From positions 6,272,064 to 6,336,063 of the forward strand of contig CM055266.1 of the NCBI GenBank assembly GCA_029237695.1: a stretch of 64,000 bases of DNA, given 5' to 3'. Under the pieces are notes generated by a model. The model had not been told where the DNA came from, searched no databases, and was given only the letters and a program-made list of their open reading frames with translations. This DNA comes from Conchocele bisecta (lineage: Eukaryota; Mollusca; Bivalvia; Lucinida; Thyasiridae). Positions within the stretch are counted from its first letter, which is position 1. Every line of letters begins with the position of its first letter. Positions 1 to 11,185 of the stretch are shown in pieces. A program made the position numbers and the translations under genes.

Positions 1-103
1 TCCATGTGACACAGTTTGAGTGTACTAGCAGATCAGGAGCTACACTAGTCACAAATGCCAAAGTAGGCTCGATGTCTCCGGCCGCGACTACAATTATGAG
101 ATG

Positions 104-262
104 ATCAGTTGTTTCAAGTTGTGGCTGTGACTGGAGAAATGGTGCTCGTGGGATTTATGACCAGTGTAGCTCCTGAAAAATAACAGTGCAGATGCACATG
201 CTGATCTGGATCTACACTGGTCGCAAAACTCATAAACCCCATTTATCCAGTCACAACCACAT
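104..262. repeat. Fold-back element, family FB-H
   Basis: The family ends in GTGGCTGTGACTGGAG and its reverse complement, with internal blocks about a 'gaccagtgtag' and a 'gatctggatctacactgg' segment. This copy has both ends within about 160 bases. Several other copies in the window support a dispersed MITE-like family. Confidence 0.6.
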
Positions 263-320
263 TTTATAACAAGCATTTTGTCCACAGATGGCCAATATTT
301 GTCTGCCTTTCTCCTTTCAG

Positions 321-389
321 GCGACCATCAAGCAAGGGGACATTCTGCTGAACAGAGTGCAGAAATTAAGTCGCGTTATTAACATTTGA
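321..389 (+). CDS. Candidate terminal exon of a convergent plus-strand gene
   Basis: A pyrimidine-rich tract ending in a good acceptor (CTTTCTCCTTTCAG, to 320) is followed by 22 open codons and TGA. The peptide starts [10 protein letters not shown] and continues N-R-V-Q-K-L, amphipathic and protein-like. It would be the 3' end of a neighbouring gene converging on the FN3 gene. No poly(A) signal was seen close by and the peptide is too short to assign. It may be chance. Confidence 0.3.
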   Translation, partial: ATIKQGDILLNRVQKLSRVINI

Positions 390-740
390 CCATAGCAAGG
401 CGCTAGTTAGCATTTCTTGACATTTCTCAAAATTATATGGCAGTAGAGAGACTGGGGCATACAGCTGTTCTCTAATGTTAGAAGGCCGTTACATGTTGTT
501 AGAATTTCCACTACGACAGCATGGAATCATCACGGCGCCACGCTCTACGGTGGCCAGCATCTACATAGTACGGACCACTAACCACCTTGGACAACTTTCC
601 ACGTCCGTCTTTCTGCAGGAGTTGAACAGACTGAAGCGATTGTGCTCTTCATGCCTTTACTGTCTGCATATAGTGATGAGGTGTAAAACATATTTCAATC
701 AATCATTCAACATCCAGGCATTAGTAAAAACAATATATGT

Positions 741-935
741 GACTGTGACTGGAGATATGGTGTAGATCCGTACAGTCTGATCAAGATCTGCACCGTTCGC
801 CAATTCATCAATGAAACACCTGTCGGGCTTCTAACGAGCAATACAGATCGTTATAAAGCGGCACAAGTGCTATTTGATCAGGAGCTACACTGGTCACAAA
901 TACCATAAGCCCCATTTCTCCATGCACCGCCACTT
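741..935. repeat. Fold-back element, family FB-H
   Basis: It runs from 'gtgactgtgactggagata' to 'cccatttctccatgcacc', with the internal 'gatcaagatctgcaccgttc' and 'atcaggagctacactgg' blocks shared with the copies at 18, 24.4, 41 and 59 kb. Confidence 0.65.
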
Positions 936-1256
936 TTATGAACATTCTACTATGTTGTTTTTGTAAAGCAGTTTTTGGAAGCGTGTGTAATAATCAATAG
1001 ATACTGTTATGGACAATGCCATTATAATGCAGGTATATAGGATGAGTTCATTTGCACAGCTGTATCTTCTGGGGATTTTGTCGAAATGTTCGCCCACTTT
1101 TGACGTCATTACTCACCGATTGTAGTGGCCATTTTGTAGTAGACTTCATCTTGTGGGTGATTGGCTGGTTTACTCACTGGACACTGCTGGTTGTATAAAA
1201 TCACAGGTGATTGGACCCCATTCTGCCATTAAACTGGGCTGAGAGTATGTTACATG
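936..1256. other. Intergenic, no recognised feature
   Basis: I see no exon or repeat family here, apart from one TGACGTCA palindrome near 1099. Confidence 0.5.
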
Positions 1257-1614
1257 CAGAGCTCCAGATAAGCTGCGTATTGGCGTATTTTACGCAACTA
1301 TTTTAGCTGAATACACATTGATTATCAAAAGTGGGAGTACAAAATACGCATAGCAATGTGAAAATACGCATTGATTTTCAAATTGAGTAGTGAAAATACT
1401 GTCGGAAGTTGAAAATTCACTTAGTTCAGCTGCAAAAAGCAAACTGACTCAAATAAGTGAATGTTTACATTTGTTATATTGTTTTTATCACGTGTTCCCT
1501 ATTTAGTAATGAAGAAAACCAAAAACCCATTTGTGAAAGTAAAATACGCAATGATTTTAAAATCAGGGGGTATAGTATAGTACGCTTTAAACACGAAGCT
1601 TATCTGGAGCTCTG
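1257..1614. repeat. Fold-back element, family FB-D
   Basis: The element starts CAGAGCTCCAGATAAGC and ends with the complement ...GCTTATCTGGAGCTCTG, about 358 bases. The interior repeats 'aaaatacgca' blocks. Related copies are near 18.4, 25.7, 44.2 and 47.0 kb. Confidence 0.8.
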
Positions 1615-2034
1615 TTACATCTATTCTAATATAAGTAGTATTGTTGACCCACTTGGGCCTGTCTAATGGTATGGGGGTGGCGGATTTCAATCGCCTTATG
1701 AAACTTATTGGCTCTGACACTAATAAAGCAAGTTTGTTCACATGTGTGTATTTTTATATTTCGTGCGAAGATGTGACTAGATTTTTTGGAGTTATGACTG
1801 TTGTGACCGGTGCAGACCCAGATCAGCCTGTGCAGTCTGAAAAGGGTCTGCGTTGATCATAATTCTGTCGGTGAAAATGCCCGTACAGTATAGTATAGAT
1901 CCTTATCAGACTGCAGGAGTGCGGAAATAAATCATAAGTTGCCAAATATATATATAGTGTCGGAAGACAATGAAGCTCGCCTGTTGGCAGCCTTCACTCA
2001 AACTTGGCACAGTTGTATAAAAAACATGAATATT

Positions 2035-2205
2035 ATATAACTTGACCTTGGGTTAAGGGGTGTGTGCGGTGGACCTTGACATTGGGGTCAGTGGTGGAAG
2101 GTGGGTCGTGGATTTGCTATAGCATGATATAGCATATTAAGATGAATGCATGTATGAAATATCAATGCGCTCCCTGAAAACAGAAGTTGTACAAAATTTA
2201 ACCCA
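2035..2205. repeat. Satellite fragment, about 165-bp family
   Basis: It contains the 'gaccttgggttaaggggtg' and 'gaatgcatgtatgaaatatc' blocks of the array at 2625-3715, from which it is separated by a SINE. Confidence 0.6.
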
Positions 2206-2207
2206 GT

Positions 2208-2605
2208 GGGTGGTAGGTGGGAGCACGCGATGGGTAATTTAACGATCGGGGGTTCATCCTTACCGGAATCCCGACTGGAGACCTGGTTTGGCCCTCACAT
2301 ACGTCTTTGGCATTTTGTATGCGACAGTTGAATCTGGTTATACCCCTTATGTGAGTATTACGATATTCGTAATCCTATTTTAGGGGAAGGGGCCAAGTGA
2401 CTGGTGTGGTATGGACCTGGCACCAGGTCAGGTTATTCTAATTTCAGGGCTGAATATATTTGTTCTCGATGTAAATATTCCGTTCTGATTTTGGGATTTT
2501 CCCCCCAATGCAGCAGGTTAAAATGGGATCGAACCCGTTTGCCCGGCCTTACATGACCTTAGCTGTTGATAGGCCGTTAAACACTAATAAACAAACAAAC
2601 AAAAT
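2208..2605 (+). repeat. SINE-2, tRNA-derived retroposon
   Basis: The head (GTGGTAGGTGGGAGC, then GGGGGTTCATCC) resembles Pol III A and B boxes. The body has the 'aactggtttggccctca' and 'ccaggtcaggttattctaa' blocks, and the 3' end is GTTAAACACTAATAAACAAACAAAC. It interrupts the satellite array. Other copies are near 5, 40.6, 46 and 59.6 kb. It resembles widespread molluscan SINEs, from memory. Confidence 0.7.
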
Positions 2606-2624
2606 TTAACCCAACGTTAAGTTT

Positions 2625-3715
2625 ATAAACACAGTAAGTTGGTGATTTCTACAGCATGATAGCTATTCACATGAGGAATGCATGTATGAATGTGCTAAGT
2701 TTGTGACCTTGACCTTGGGGTGAAAGGCGTGGGGGTCATATATGGATTTGCTGTAGCACAATAGAGGATCATCAGATGAATGTATGTATGAAATATCAAG
2801 GTGTTCCCTGTAAAGAAACGTTAAGTTTATGATGTTGATCTTGGGGAAAGGGGTGGGGGATGTGGCATTCCCTGTAAAGAAACAGAAGTTACACAACATT
2901 TGGCCCAACGTTAAGTTTATGAACATGCTAAATTTGTGACCTTGGGGTAAGGGTTGGTTGGTGGGTCGTGGATTTGCTACAGCATGATAGAGGGTCATCT
3001 GAGGAATGCATGTATGAAATATCAAGGCGTTCCATGAAAGGAAACGGATGTTATAAGGCATTTACCCCAACGTTAAGTTTATGAATGTGCTAAGTTTGTG
3101 ACCTTTGGGTAAGGGGAGGGCGGTGGGTCATGGATGGATTTGCTATAGCACGATAGAGTATTATCAGATGAATGCATGTATGAAATATCAAGGTGTTCCC
3201 TGTAAATAAACAGAAGTTACACAACATTTACCCCAACATTAAGTTTATGAACATGCTAAGTTTGTGACCTTGGGGTAAGGGTTGGATGGTGGGTCGTGGA
3301 TTTGCTACAGCATGATAGAGGGTCGTCTGAGGAATGCATGTATGAAATATCAAGGCATTCCATGAAAGGAAACGGATGTTACAAGACATTTACCCCAACA
3401 TTAAGTTTATGAATGTGCTAAGTTTGTGACCTTGACCTTGGGGTAAGGGGTGGGCAGTGGGTCATGGATTTGCTATAGCACAATGAGTATTATCAGATGA
3501 ATGCATGTATGAAATATCAAGGCGTTCCATGCAAGGAAACCGATGTTGTAAGACATTTACCCCAACGTTAAGTTTATGAATGTGCTAAGTTTGTGACCTT
3601 GGGGTAAGGGTTGGGTGGTGGGTCATGGATATGCTACAGCATGATAGAGGGTCATCTGAGGAATGCATGTATGAAAAGACATTTACCCCAACGTTAAGTT
3701 TGTGGACGCCGACAC
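2625..3715. repeat. Satellite array, about 165-bp unit
   Basis: The landmark 'aacrttaagtttatga' recurs at intervals of 162-168 bases (about 2913, 3077, 3242, 3404, 3572), giving six to seven copies. Each unit holds 'gtgaccttgaccttgg', 'gtggatttgctayagca' and 'gaatgcatgtatgaaatat'. A 132-residue minus-strand ORF inside it is a by-product. Confidence 0.85.
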
Positions 3716-3871
3716 CGGGGGTATGCCATAAGCTCTTCTACACTTCGTGCAGGTGAGCTAAAAACTGAATGCTCTGGTGTGTCACATCTACCACTTCAAA
3801 TTTCTGTGGAGCTGTGTGACATTTCGGTGGCATTTGGATCCATCTTCATGACTCGTGAGAGTTCACCAGCT

Positions 3872-3944
3872 GGGCCCGGTTGTTCCAAACCTCCGTTAGC
3901 TTAACGGACTGTTAAACTAACTGAGGTTTTGAACAACCGGGCCT
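3872..3944. repeat. Short fold-back, family FB-M
   Basis: A near-palindrome from GGGCCCGGTTGTTC to GAACAACCGGGCC with the core 'ttagcttaacggactgttaa'. Related to 42228-42341. Confidence 0.75.
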
Positions 3945-3954
3945 GTTAAAAAAG

Positions 3955-4272
3955 TGAAAGTGAATGGGTTTAACGTCCCAGCAACAGCTATGGTCATACA
4001 GGAATTGGAATGGAGTATCATTTAGGGCCGAGAAATTTAGATGAAGAAGAAAATAATAGTAAAATAGTATGTTAGATGTGGTATGCAATCAAATGATTAG
4101 GGTACAAATAAAACTATGATGAACAATATAAATGAGCAACATGTATACAATGATAAAATGACATTTTCCGATACAAGTTTGTTTCATGGATATATAGGAA
4201 TGGAATGGGACCTTGGTTTCAAGTTGCATCTGAAACACCAGTGGGACGGAAATACCATGAACACAAAATATT
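3955..4272 (-). repeat. SINE-1 related element
   Basis: The 3' tail 'gggtttaacgtcccagcaac' and the block 'caccagtgggacggaaatac' match the SINE-1 copies at 11 and 27 kb, but the middle is replaced by unrelated AT-rich sequence. Confidence 0.5.
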
Positions 4273-4275
4273 TTT

Positions 4276-4342
4276 TGCACATTGTTTTAAAGTCACTCAT
4301 TTTATTTTAATAAAAAGAGTGACTTTAAAACAATGTGCATTA
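4276..4342. repeat. Short hairpin
   Basis: Arms 'cacattgttttaaagtcact' and their complement surround an AT-rich loop of about 20 bases. Confidence 0.75.
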
Positions 4343-4565
4343 AATGTGCTTCCCTTTGGAGGTTTTTGGAAATTACTACAAAATAGTTTTGTTTCACAGC
4401 CTGTTCCTTGCAAGCCGGGTCGACGTGGTGGAATCTGGCATTCAGTGACCCATTGGTTAACTGAGCACATTTTGGGGATGGCGTCTATGTCGTTATATCA
4501 CACAAACTCTTCAGGTCACGTTGTTGAAGTCCAATTACGGTTTATATCTATTTGAGTGCATGTCT

Positions 4566-4872
4566 GTAGCCTATTTCATCAACATTGCAAAGTATACTTT
4601 AATAGCAAAGTATACTTTGAGGGAGAAATTTTCATTTTTTTTTTAAATTTATTAATTTTTATTATACTGAATTTATTACATTATCACAGCCATTTAATGG
4701 CTGTGATAATGTAATAAATTCAGTATAATAATTCTGCATACTTTTAATCATGAAATATATGCATTTGTTAGTTCTATATGAAATAATGCATTTCAGGAAA
4801 AATAAATGATTACTCCCTCAAAGTATACTTTGCTAGTAAAGTATACTTTGCAATGTTGATGAAATATGCCCC
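4566..4872. repeat. Fold-back element, family FB-B
   Basis: Ends are TAGCCTATTTCATCAACATT and its complement. Each arm carries two AAGTATACTTT palindromes, and the centre is a hairpin around 'attatcacagccatttaatg'. Copies at 8217, 19793 and 44865. Confidence 0.9.
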
Positions 4873-4914
4873 AGGAATGTGTTCCAAGCATATTGCCACT
4901 GTAGATTAATCAAG

Positions 4915-5225
4915 ACTTGCAACTGGTTTGGCCCTCAGGAACGTCTGACATTTTTGTGACGGTTAAATCTGGTTATACCCCTTGTGCGAGTGTTACGATT
5001 AATCGTAATCCTATTACTTTTAGGGGAAGGGGCCAAGTGAATTTTGTGTGGTATGGACCCGACACCAGGTCAGGTTACTCTAATTTCAGGGCTAAATATA
5101 TAATTTTTTTATGTAAATATTACGTTCTGATTTTAGGATTTTCCCCCAATGCAGCAGGTTGAATACGGGATCGAACTAGTTGGCCCGGCCCAGTTGATAG
5201 GATGTTAAACACCAACAAACAAACA
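4915..5225 (+). repeat. SINE-2, 5'-truncated copy
   Basis: It starts at 'aactggtttggccctcagg' and ends in 'accaacaaacaaacac', matching the body and tail of the copy at 2208. Confidence 0.7.
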
Positions 5226-6339
5226 CATAACTTAACATTTGACAGTAATAAAAACTAAGCTTTATGCATATGGTAGCTTGTGGTTTCCACGACGCGCACA
5301 TTACGGATGAAAACACATGAAAAATTATTGGGTTTATTATTTGTTGATTACTGGTTTTTTCTCACAGTGAATCTCCTGCAAAAGCAGATACGGGTGTAAT
5401 AAAAAATGTGTCTTGGTTAAAAAACAACAACACAAAACGTTTTACCTAATTTTATTATTGAAAAAATACTTGTATAATTTAAATACCATCCTAAACCTCG
5501 ACTGTTACATAAACTACGAACAATCAAGATGTACAAGCAACAATCAGATGTACGAGCAAGCACTTGTGATGTCGGACAGTGGGCGAAATATCATGTACAT
5601 GTAAGCAATTACATTGTGCATTTGCTCTGAAAATTTTGGCTACCGAGTAATTTTTTTTTGTCGATTTTCAAAGGATTTTATCTCTATTAATACACATGCA
5701 TTTGTGTAGCTCATTTTATAAATGCTCTCGATATAACAGACGTCAATCCCTGTGATTGTAAACAGTGTAGATCCCGATGAGACGAATCGTAACGAGTCGT
5801 ATCATCAGGATCTGCACCGTTTGTTGATATTTTCTGACTTTTTACCCCCTTTCTTGTTAATAGAATTGTCTGAGAATTAACATTGAAGATACCATGTCAG
5901 TTACTTAGGTATGAATGGGTTGACATGATCTAAAAACAAATGCAGCAATATGTGAAAGGCCGTGGCACTATGTTCAACTGACCAGCTATCATAACCCTGT
6001 AGCCAAATAAATATTTAAATAGTTCACAACATGTTAGTACTTGATTAGAAATGTTTGATTGAATGAATAAATGGAGCAATAGTGTAGGCCCTGATCAAAT
6101 GGCAGTTTTGCAGGTTTTGCACTGGTTGCAAACATAATTGACTTATTGGTTTCTTGGTACGTCACAAGTCTTTACAAAACTGAAGCTTGTCCGAGTGATT
6201 TGATATTGAAAATGGATGTGGTATGCCCAATGTACCCTGCGAGATGGTCGATATTGTCATCCACATCAATAGTCTTGTCACACCAATCGTTTGTTGGGAT
6301 TGAAGATCTGGTGATAACGAGAAGACACGGTTTCAGTAT
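5226..6339. other. Intergenic, little recognised
   Basis: No credible exon. A short hairpin of the 'gtgtagatcccgatgagac...gatctgcaccg' type lies at 5767-5825. The remainder is AT-rich. Confidence 0.45.
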
Positions 6340-6545
6340 CTATCACTTGAGAAATGGGGCTTATGACGTGTTCACTAGCACTCGTGTCGGGGATCAATAC
6401 TGTTTTTTTTCAGAAGCAGGACATGTGTTTCATCGACTATATGACAAACAGTGCATACCCTGATCAGACTGTGGATGTGCAGGCTGATATTGGTCTACTG
6501 TGATTGCCAAGAACATAAGCCTCATTTCGCCAGTCAATAATTCAA
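6340..6545. repeat. Fold-back element, family FB-H (diverged)
   Basis: It contains 'gagaaatggggcttatgac', 'gatcagactgtggatgtgc' and 'cctcatttcgccagtca'. Confidence 0.55.
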
Positions 6546-6834
6546 ATAAAACAAAGTTAAAAAGAATCAGAGTCGATACCAAACAATATTCATCGTATTA
6601 CATCAGTTACGTATTTGTGTGCCCCTTTTTTGTTTTATATTCCAACTTGTCGAGAAATGATATGAGGTTGGTACGGAGATCTACTATGTCTATGTTTTGA
6701 TTAACAAATGAATCTCTAGCCAGACATGACTGGCCTGCAACTAAACTGAATACACAAACACCAAGTGTAATAAATAAGTGGAACATCATGACAAAACGGG
6801 GCTTACTCTTTTATACATGTACAAAATGTTCTAA

Positions 6835-6950
6835 ATATTTTTCTGCTATTTGTCTCATTTCTACTTGAAGGATGTTGGACCACTCATTTGAACCGTCTCA
6901 ACGAGACGGTTCAAATCGTGGTCAAAACATACTTTTGTGGAGAAATAAAA
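6835..6950. repeat. Fold-back element, family FB-E
   Basis: The hairpin core is ACTCATTTGAACCGTCTCAA with its complement, flanked by 'tttctact...agaaataaa'. Copies at 23268, 50552, 55660 and 63718. Confidence 0.75.
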
Positions 6951-7266
6951 TAAAATATTCATGTGTTTTATCTTCATTCAGCATGTAAAGTGTATCGGAG
7001 TAGTTCTTAAACAATTTTCGAATTATTGAATATCAATTATTTGTCTGACAGCACAGTCGGAAATGTTACACAGTATAGACACTGATCAGATGTGATCTGG
7101 GGCTACACCGTTTGCAAAAGAAGTTGCCCTGTTTTCTCATGATGTCTCGCAGAATTCCTACATTAAATACCGTGTGCATACAAGGATATAGAACTCTACA
7201 CAATCACAGAAATGACTGGACGGACATGATAAATATCTTGCTGGTCAATACATGTGGAAACAAACA

Positions 7267-7322
7267 AAACATAAGAGGACGGACATTTATTGAGGACGGA
7301 CATTTATTGAGGACGGACATTT
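7267..7322 (+). repeat. Short tandem repeat, 19-bp unit
   Basis: 'gaggacggacatttattga' occurs about 2.5 times head to tail. Confidence 0.85.
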
Positions 7323-7568
7323 TGCAAACTTGAGCAAACTGAGCTCTATTCGTTCGTAGTTCGGCATGACAATTGTATCCTACAACAAAGTCAAAATTGT
7401 CAGTTTCCAGATTTTCTCAAAATTATTTAAAAATGTAATTCTGTAGAAACTGACTGAAACTAACTTGTGTACCCCCACTTTTCCCCGCCATTAACAGAAC
7501 AACGTGTGACGATGATTTTACCCCGATAATGTCATTCACTGTGATAGCGGGACATTGCAGGCGGTACC

Positions 7569-7790
7569 GTAATTACCCTAAATATTCAGACACAGTTTAT
7601 TCTGGGAAACACATATTCATATATGGTTTTGCACAACAAAGAGTATCTCGACATATATAGGGTCACTATGATGATGCTGATTATTATTACAATAACAATG
7701 TACACGTATTTGGATACAATTTGTTTTGGGAAACCCCTAAGGTGACCAAAACAAATGGTGACCAAATATTTAGGGTTATTATGGGATGTC
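7569..7790. repeat. Fold-back element, family FB-F
   Basis: Ends are TAATTACCCTAAATATTC and AAATATTTAGGGTTATTA. The interior has 'caatttgttttgggaaaccc'. Copies at 52.1-52.5 and 62.9-63.2 kb. Confidence 0.75.
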
Positions 7791-7810
7791 ATAGGAGTAG
7801 CATTTATACT

Positions 7811-7992
7811 CGGTTTCGCGAAAGCTGCCCAAATTTTGCGGCCATATAAACAATTCAAAAACAATATTGTTTTCGATAATATTAAATTAAAGGAAAATTT
7901 AAGAATGAGCCTTCTTTTTATTTCGTGAAATTTGTTTTTGAATTGTTTATATGGCCGTAAAATTTGGGCAGCTTTTGTGAAACAGACAGTAC
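7811..7992. repeat. Fold-back element, family FB-L
   Basis: Arms 'cgaaagctgcccaaattttg' and complement enclose 'aacaattcaaaaacaatatt'. It is a shorter relative of 54440-55205. Confidence 0.75.
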
Positions 7993-8216
7993 CGGTAGTT
8001 AGATACACGATACACCGATGAGAAAACATAAAATGTAAAATATTACACGCATCATAAATGCAAATGTATCTGGAACCATATTTACAAAGTATTATTGTCT
8101 TCTTCTTTGGCTCCAATTCGAACAAGATTTAAATTTCAAAAAGCAACAATGTTCACAAATATCACAGACGAAAGCAACAATGGCATATTTACATTAAAAT
8201 GACAAAGCAATGGTCT

Positions 8217-8521
8217 GTAGCCTATTTCACCAACATTGCAAAGTATACTTTACTAGCAAAGTCTACTTTGAGGGAGTAATCATTTATTTTTCCTGAAATG
8301 CATTATTTCATATAGAACTAACAAATGCATATATTTCATGATTAAAAGTATGCAGAATTATTATACTGAATGTATTACATTATCACAGCCAAATTGGCTG
8401 TGATAATGTAATAAATTCAGTATAATAAAAATTAATAAATTTATCATAAAATTGAAAATTTCTCCCTCAAAGTATACTTTGCTACTAAAGTATACTTTGC
8501 AATGTTGATGAAATAGGCTAC
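8217..8521. repeat. Fold-back element, family FB-B
   Basis: Full-length copy, about 305 bases, with GTAGCCTATTTCACCAAC ends and paired AAGTATACTTT motifs. Confidence 0.9.
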
Positions 8522-8664
8522 TGATTGTGTGCCCTTGCAATATGTTCAGGCCAGTTTCGGTCTACACAGTTTACAAGGGCCCAATTATCTCAGACCGATG
8601 TCAACCCATTACATGCCGAGGTTACACAATTTTTCGAAAAATGAAAATAATTCACTTAATTATG

Positions 8665-8722
8665 CACAGAAGTATTTGTTGTTACCACTCATTGGAACCG
8701 TCAAGACGGTTCCAACTAGATT
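8665..8722. repeat. Fold-back element, family FB-E (shortened)
   Basis: 'gttaccactcattggaaccg' is followed by its partial complement. The outer arms are lost. Confidence 0.6.
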
Positions 8723-8814
8723 GGTCAGTAAGCGAGGCTTACGGAATACCCTCCCCCTCCCCCCCCGCGTGGGCCCAGGTACCCCTAAATATGTAAAAAA
8801 AATCCAAGTGTGTG

Positions 8815-9290
8815 GGCTTGTGACCTTGACTCTGGGCTTAGCGGGGGCGGCACGAACGTGAATTTGTCGCAGGATGGTAGACGTCCATCGGAGCAATGCG
8901 TGTGTGAAATGTGAAGAAGATCCGAGCAAGGAAATAGAAGTTATAAATAACCGATTTCACTGATGTTAAGTTTTGTAAAGAGACTAACTATGTGCCCTTG
9001 ACCTCGAGATCAGCGGGGATTTGTCACAGTAGAGCCTTAGAGGAATGCATGAGTGAAATATTAAGAATTTTTGAAGAAAGAAAGAGAAGTTATCAAATAT
9101 TTCTCTGATTTTAAGTTTTGTAAAGAGACCAGTATTTGACCTTGACCTTGGGATCAGCGGTGGTTGGACGGTCGTGGATTTGGCACTGTATGGTAGTAGA
9201 GCCTTACAAGAATGCATGATTTTAGATGAAGGAAATAAAAGTTATAACATATTTCTCTGATGTTAAGTTTAGTGACGGACGCACGCACGC
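8815..9290. repeat. Diverged satellite related to the 165-bp family
   Basis: Three loose units carry 'tgaccttgac', 'gaatgcatgagtgaaatat' and 'gatgttaagtttxgt'. More diverged than the 2.6-3.7 kb array. Confidence 0.65.
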
Positions 9291-9837
9291 ACGGACAGAC
9301 AACCTGACTCCAGTTGCGGGGGGTATAATAACATATACTTCTGAGAGAAATGAGATAAATAGCTAAATTATTTCAATCTGTTCATAATCCATCAGCATGA
9401 AATGGGTAATAAAGTACATGCAAAACTACTGCTATTCACAAATGAATTTATCACAATTGTAAGCATTGGAACCGGAATGTGTAATTGTAAATAAACAAGT
9501 GAAACCGTATATAAATAACACAATTTATAGTCTTACTACGGTCAATATACCCTTTATAAAACCTGTTAATAATTACACGTTGCTAGCACATAACTCTGCT
9601 AATCTAAATCTAGTCTAATGTTAAAGCCACTGAAAGACAATTATTAACATGCAAGAGCAATATTTATCTAACATCAACAACATAATCACTGATACTTTAC
9701 GTTTTTGGACTGTATGATACAGTCGCAATGGTCGACTGGCTGACATACAGTACAGTTAATAGAATTTGTTACATGGTTTCCGTTGTTTGCACATATGTGC
9801 AAACAAATAGCGCGTGCTGTTTGCACATGGCTTCAGG
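9291..9837. other. 3' flank, no recognised feature
   Basis: AT-rich sequence without credible exons. There is one palindrome, TTTGCACATATGTGCAAA, near 9787. Confidence 0.5.
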
Positions 9838-9975
9838 CAATGCTCATTCCGGGGCCGCGCGTAGACCAAGTGCCTTCATGACGTCACTACGCCGAAGTGC
9901 CTTCATGACGTCACTACTTCATGACGTTCATGACGTTCATGACGCGGCCCCAGAATATGCATACCGAAAATTATC
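9838..9975. repeat. Fold-back with a CRE-like TGACGTCA cluster
   Basis: Arms 'gctcattccggggccgcg' and 'cgcggccccagaatatgc' enclose two copies of 'agtgccttcatgacgtcact' and three TTCATGACG repeats. TGACGTCA is the CREB/ATF consensus. Whether it is regulatory is unknown. It lies 0.6 kb past the gene's stop codon. Confidence 0.65.
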
Positions 9976-10065
9976 TACGTGAATGGGACGATTTATAAAA
10001 GTACTGAAAATACTGAATATAATGCTCAAATTACATAAGTTTTTTGTTGGAAATGTAACAATAAC

Positions 10066-10203
10066 GTTTGATCATGTCCAGCCGTGTGCAAATGTTTGCT
10101 GTGGCCCTCGGGAACTGTTTGAACCCGCGGCCTGCGGCCTTGGGATTCAAACAGTTCCCTCGGGCCACAGCAAACGTTTGCACACGGCTGGACATGATCA
10201 AAC
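10066..10203. repeat. Long near-perfect hairpin, 138 bp
   Basis: Arms of about 60 bases start GTTTGATCATGTCCAGCCG and pair almost completely. The loop is 'cgcggcctgcggccttg'. It lies about 370 bases beyond the stop codon, so it may be in the 3' UTR on the minus strand. Confidence 0.85.
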
Positions 10204-10576
10204 CTTATATTGAAATCTACGTAAAATATCCAGAGAATTCCATATGTCTTAAACTAGTTTTATCTACTACAAGCCAGTACCAAGTTAAAACTAGAGTATT
10301 ATTTAAAGTAAATGTACCACTGTATACAGGTAAACAAATTGTCACACAGATATATTTTCGATAGGCAATTTCACCTACTTAATACATGCGTAAGTAAAAC
10401 ATTGAGATGTACAATGAATAAATAGAAATCTAGTACTATAAAATGGTCCAAATTTCCTCTTATTTCCCTATTGAACAAATACAAAATACAATATTCAATG
10501 CATACATGTACAAGATGAACAAGTCTATGTGGTGAGATTCGGTCAGACAATAAATCTAAGCAACAAAATCATCACA

Positions 10577-10899
10577 TCATAATGTCTCGTAGGCAAGTTG
10601 AATATTTCGATGGCTCGCCGGCCGCATCAGGACCTTATGTGTTTTGGGAGATGGGGTTTGTCGCTCCATATACGGACTCTTCAGCAGGTACGCATACGTC
10701 GTGGTGTGGGCGGAGAACGGCCTTTGGTTCACGGACAGCTTGCCCTGCTTCTTCTGTTTTGGGCTGTGCTTTCTCTTGAAGAAAATCCTCTCGTTCGAGA
10801 TGTCTTGTTCCTTTGGCGGGGACGGAGGGCGGATGACAGCTGGTTTGACGACTGAATTCTTCAGTGGTGTCTGGTTGTTAGCAAACTGTAGGACCGTTT
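10577..10899 (-). CDS. Last coding exon: basic proline-rich tail and stop
   Basis: Residues 1425-1530 and TGA. The acceptor is TTTCTTTCCTTCAG before AAACGG; the split codon with the previous exon gives Glu. The tail has no FN3 or thioredoxin signature. It is rich in Pro, Lys and Arg (I-R-P-P-S-P-P-K, F-F-K-R-K-H-S-P-K-Q-K-K) and has a short tyrosine/threonine patch, H-T-T-T-Y-A-Y-L. No membrane segment is seen, so a soluble disordered region is likely. Antisense ORFs across this exon are shadows. No canonical AATAAA was found immediately downstream on the minus strand. Confidence 0.88.
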
Positions 10900-10911
10900 C
10901 TGAAGGAAAGA

Positions 10912-11120
10912 AAGAGAATGGGTTTAATGTCCAAGCAACCGCTAAGGTCTTGCAGGCCCAGATCAGCTAAGGTCTTATAGAGACGGGACCACAGTTTAAA
11001 GTCTCATCCGACAGACCAGTGGGATGGAAATACTATGAAGGTATTTTTCACGTCCAGGGTGAGGATTGAACGGACAACGAAGTCCAATGCTATATCCGCA
11101 AGACCACAGTCCATCCCCAT
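10912..11120 (-). repeat. SINE-1 copy
   Basis: On the minus strand it runs from a tRNA-like head (complement of 'attgaacggacaacgaagtc') through 'ccatcccactggtc' to the tail 'ggacattaaacccattc'. It sits immediately upstream of the last exon's acceptor. Confidence 0.65.
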
Positions 11121-11185
11121 TTCTTAAGGAAAACTGGTTTATATGAATGCATAGATCTCTACCAACATGGAATGGCGACTAATGT

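Noticed and set aside
2663..3061. 132-codon minus-strand ORF
   Set aside because: Lies inside the 165-bp satellite and repeats with it.
7586..8125. 179-codon minus-strand ORF
   Set aside because: Crosses two fold-back elements and has AT-rich, low-complexity composition.
10582..10970. Three plus-strand ORFs of 65-108 codons
   Set aside because: They are antisense shadows of the last coding exon, whose phase and stop agree with the rest of the gene.
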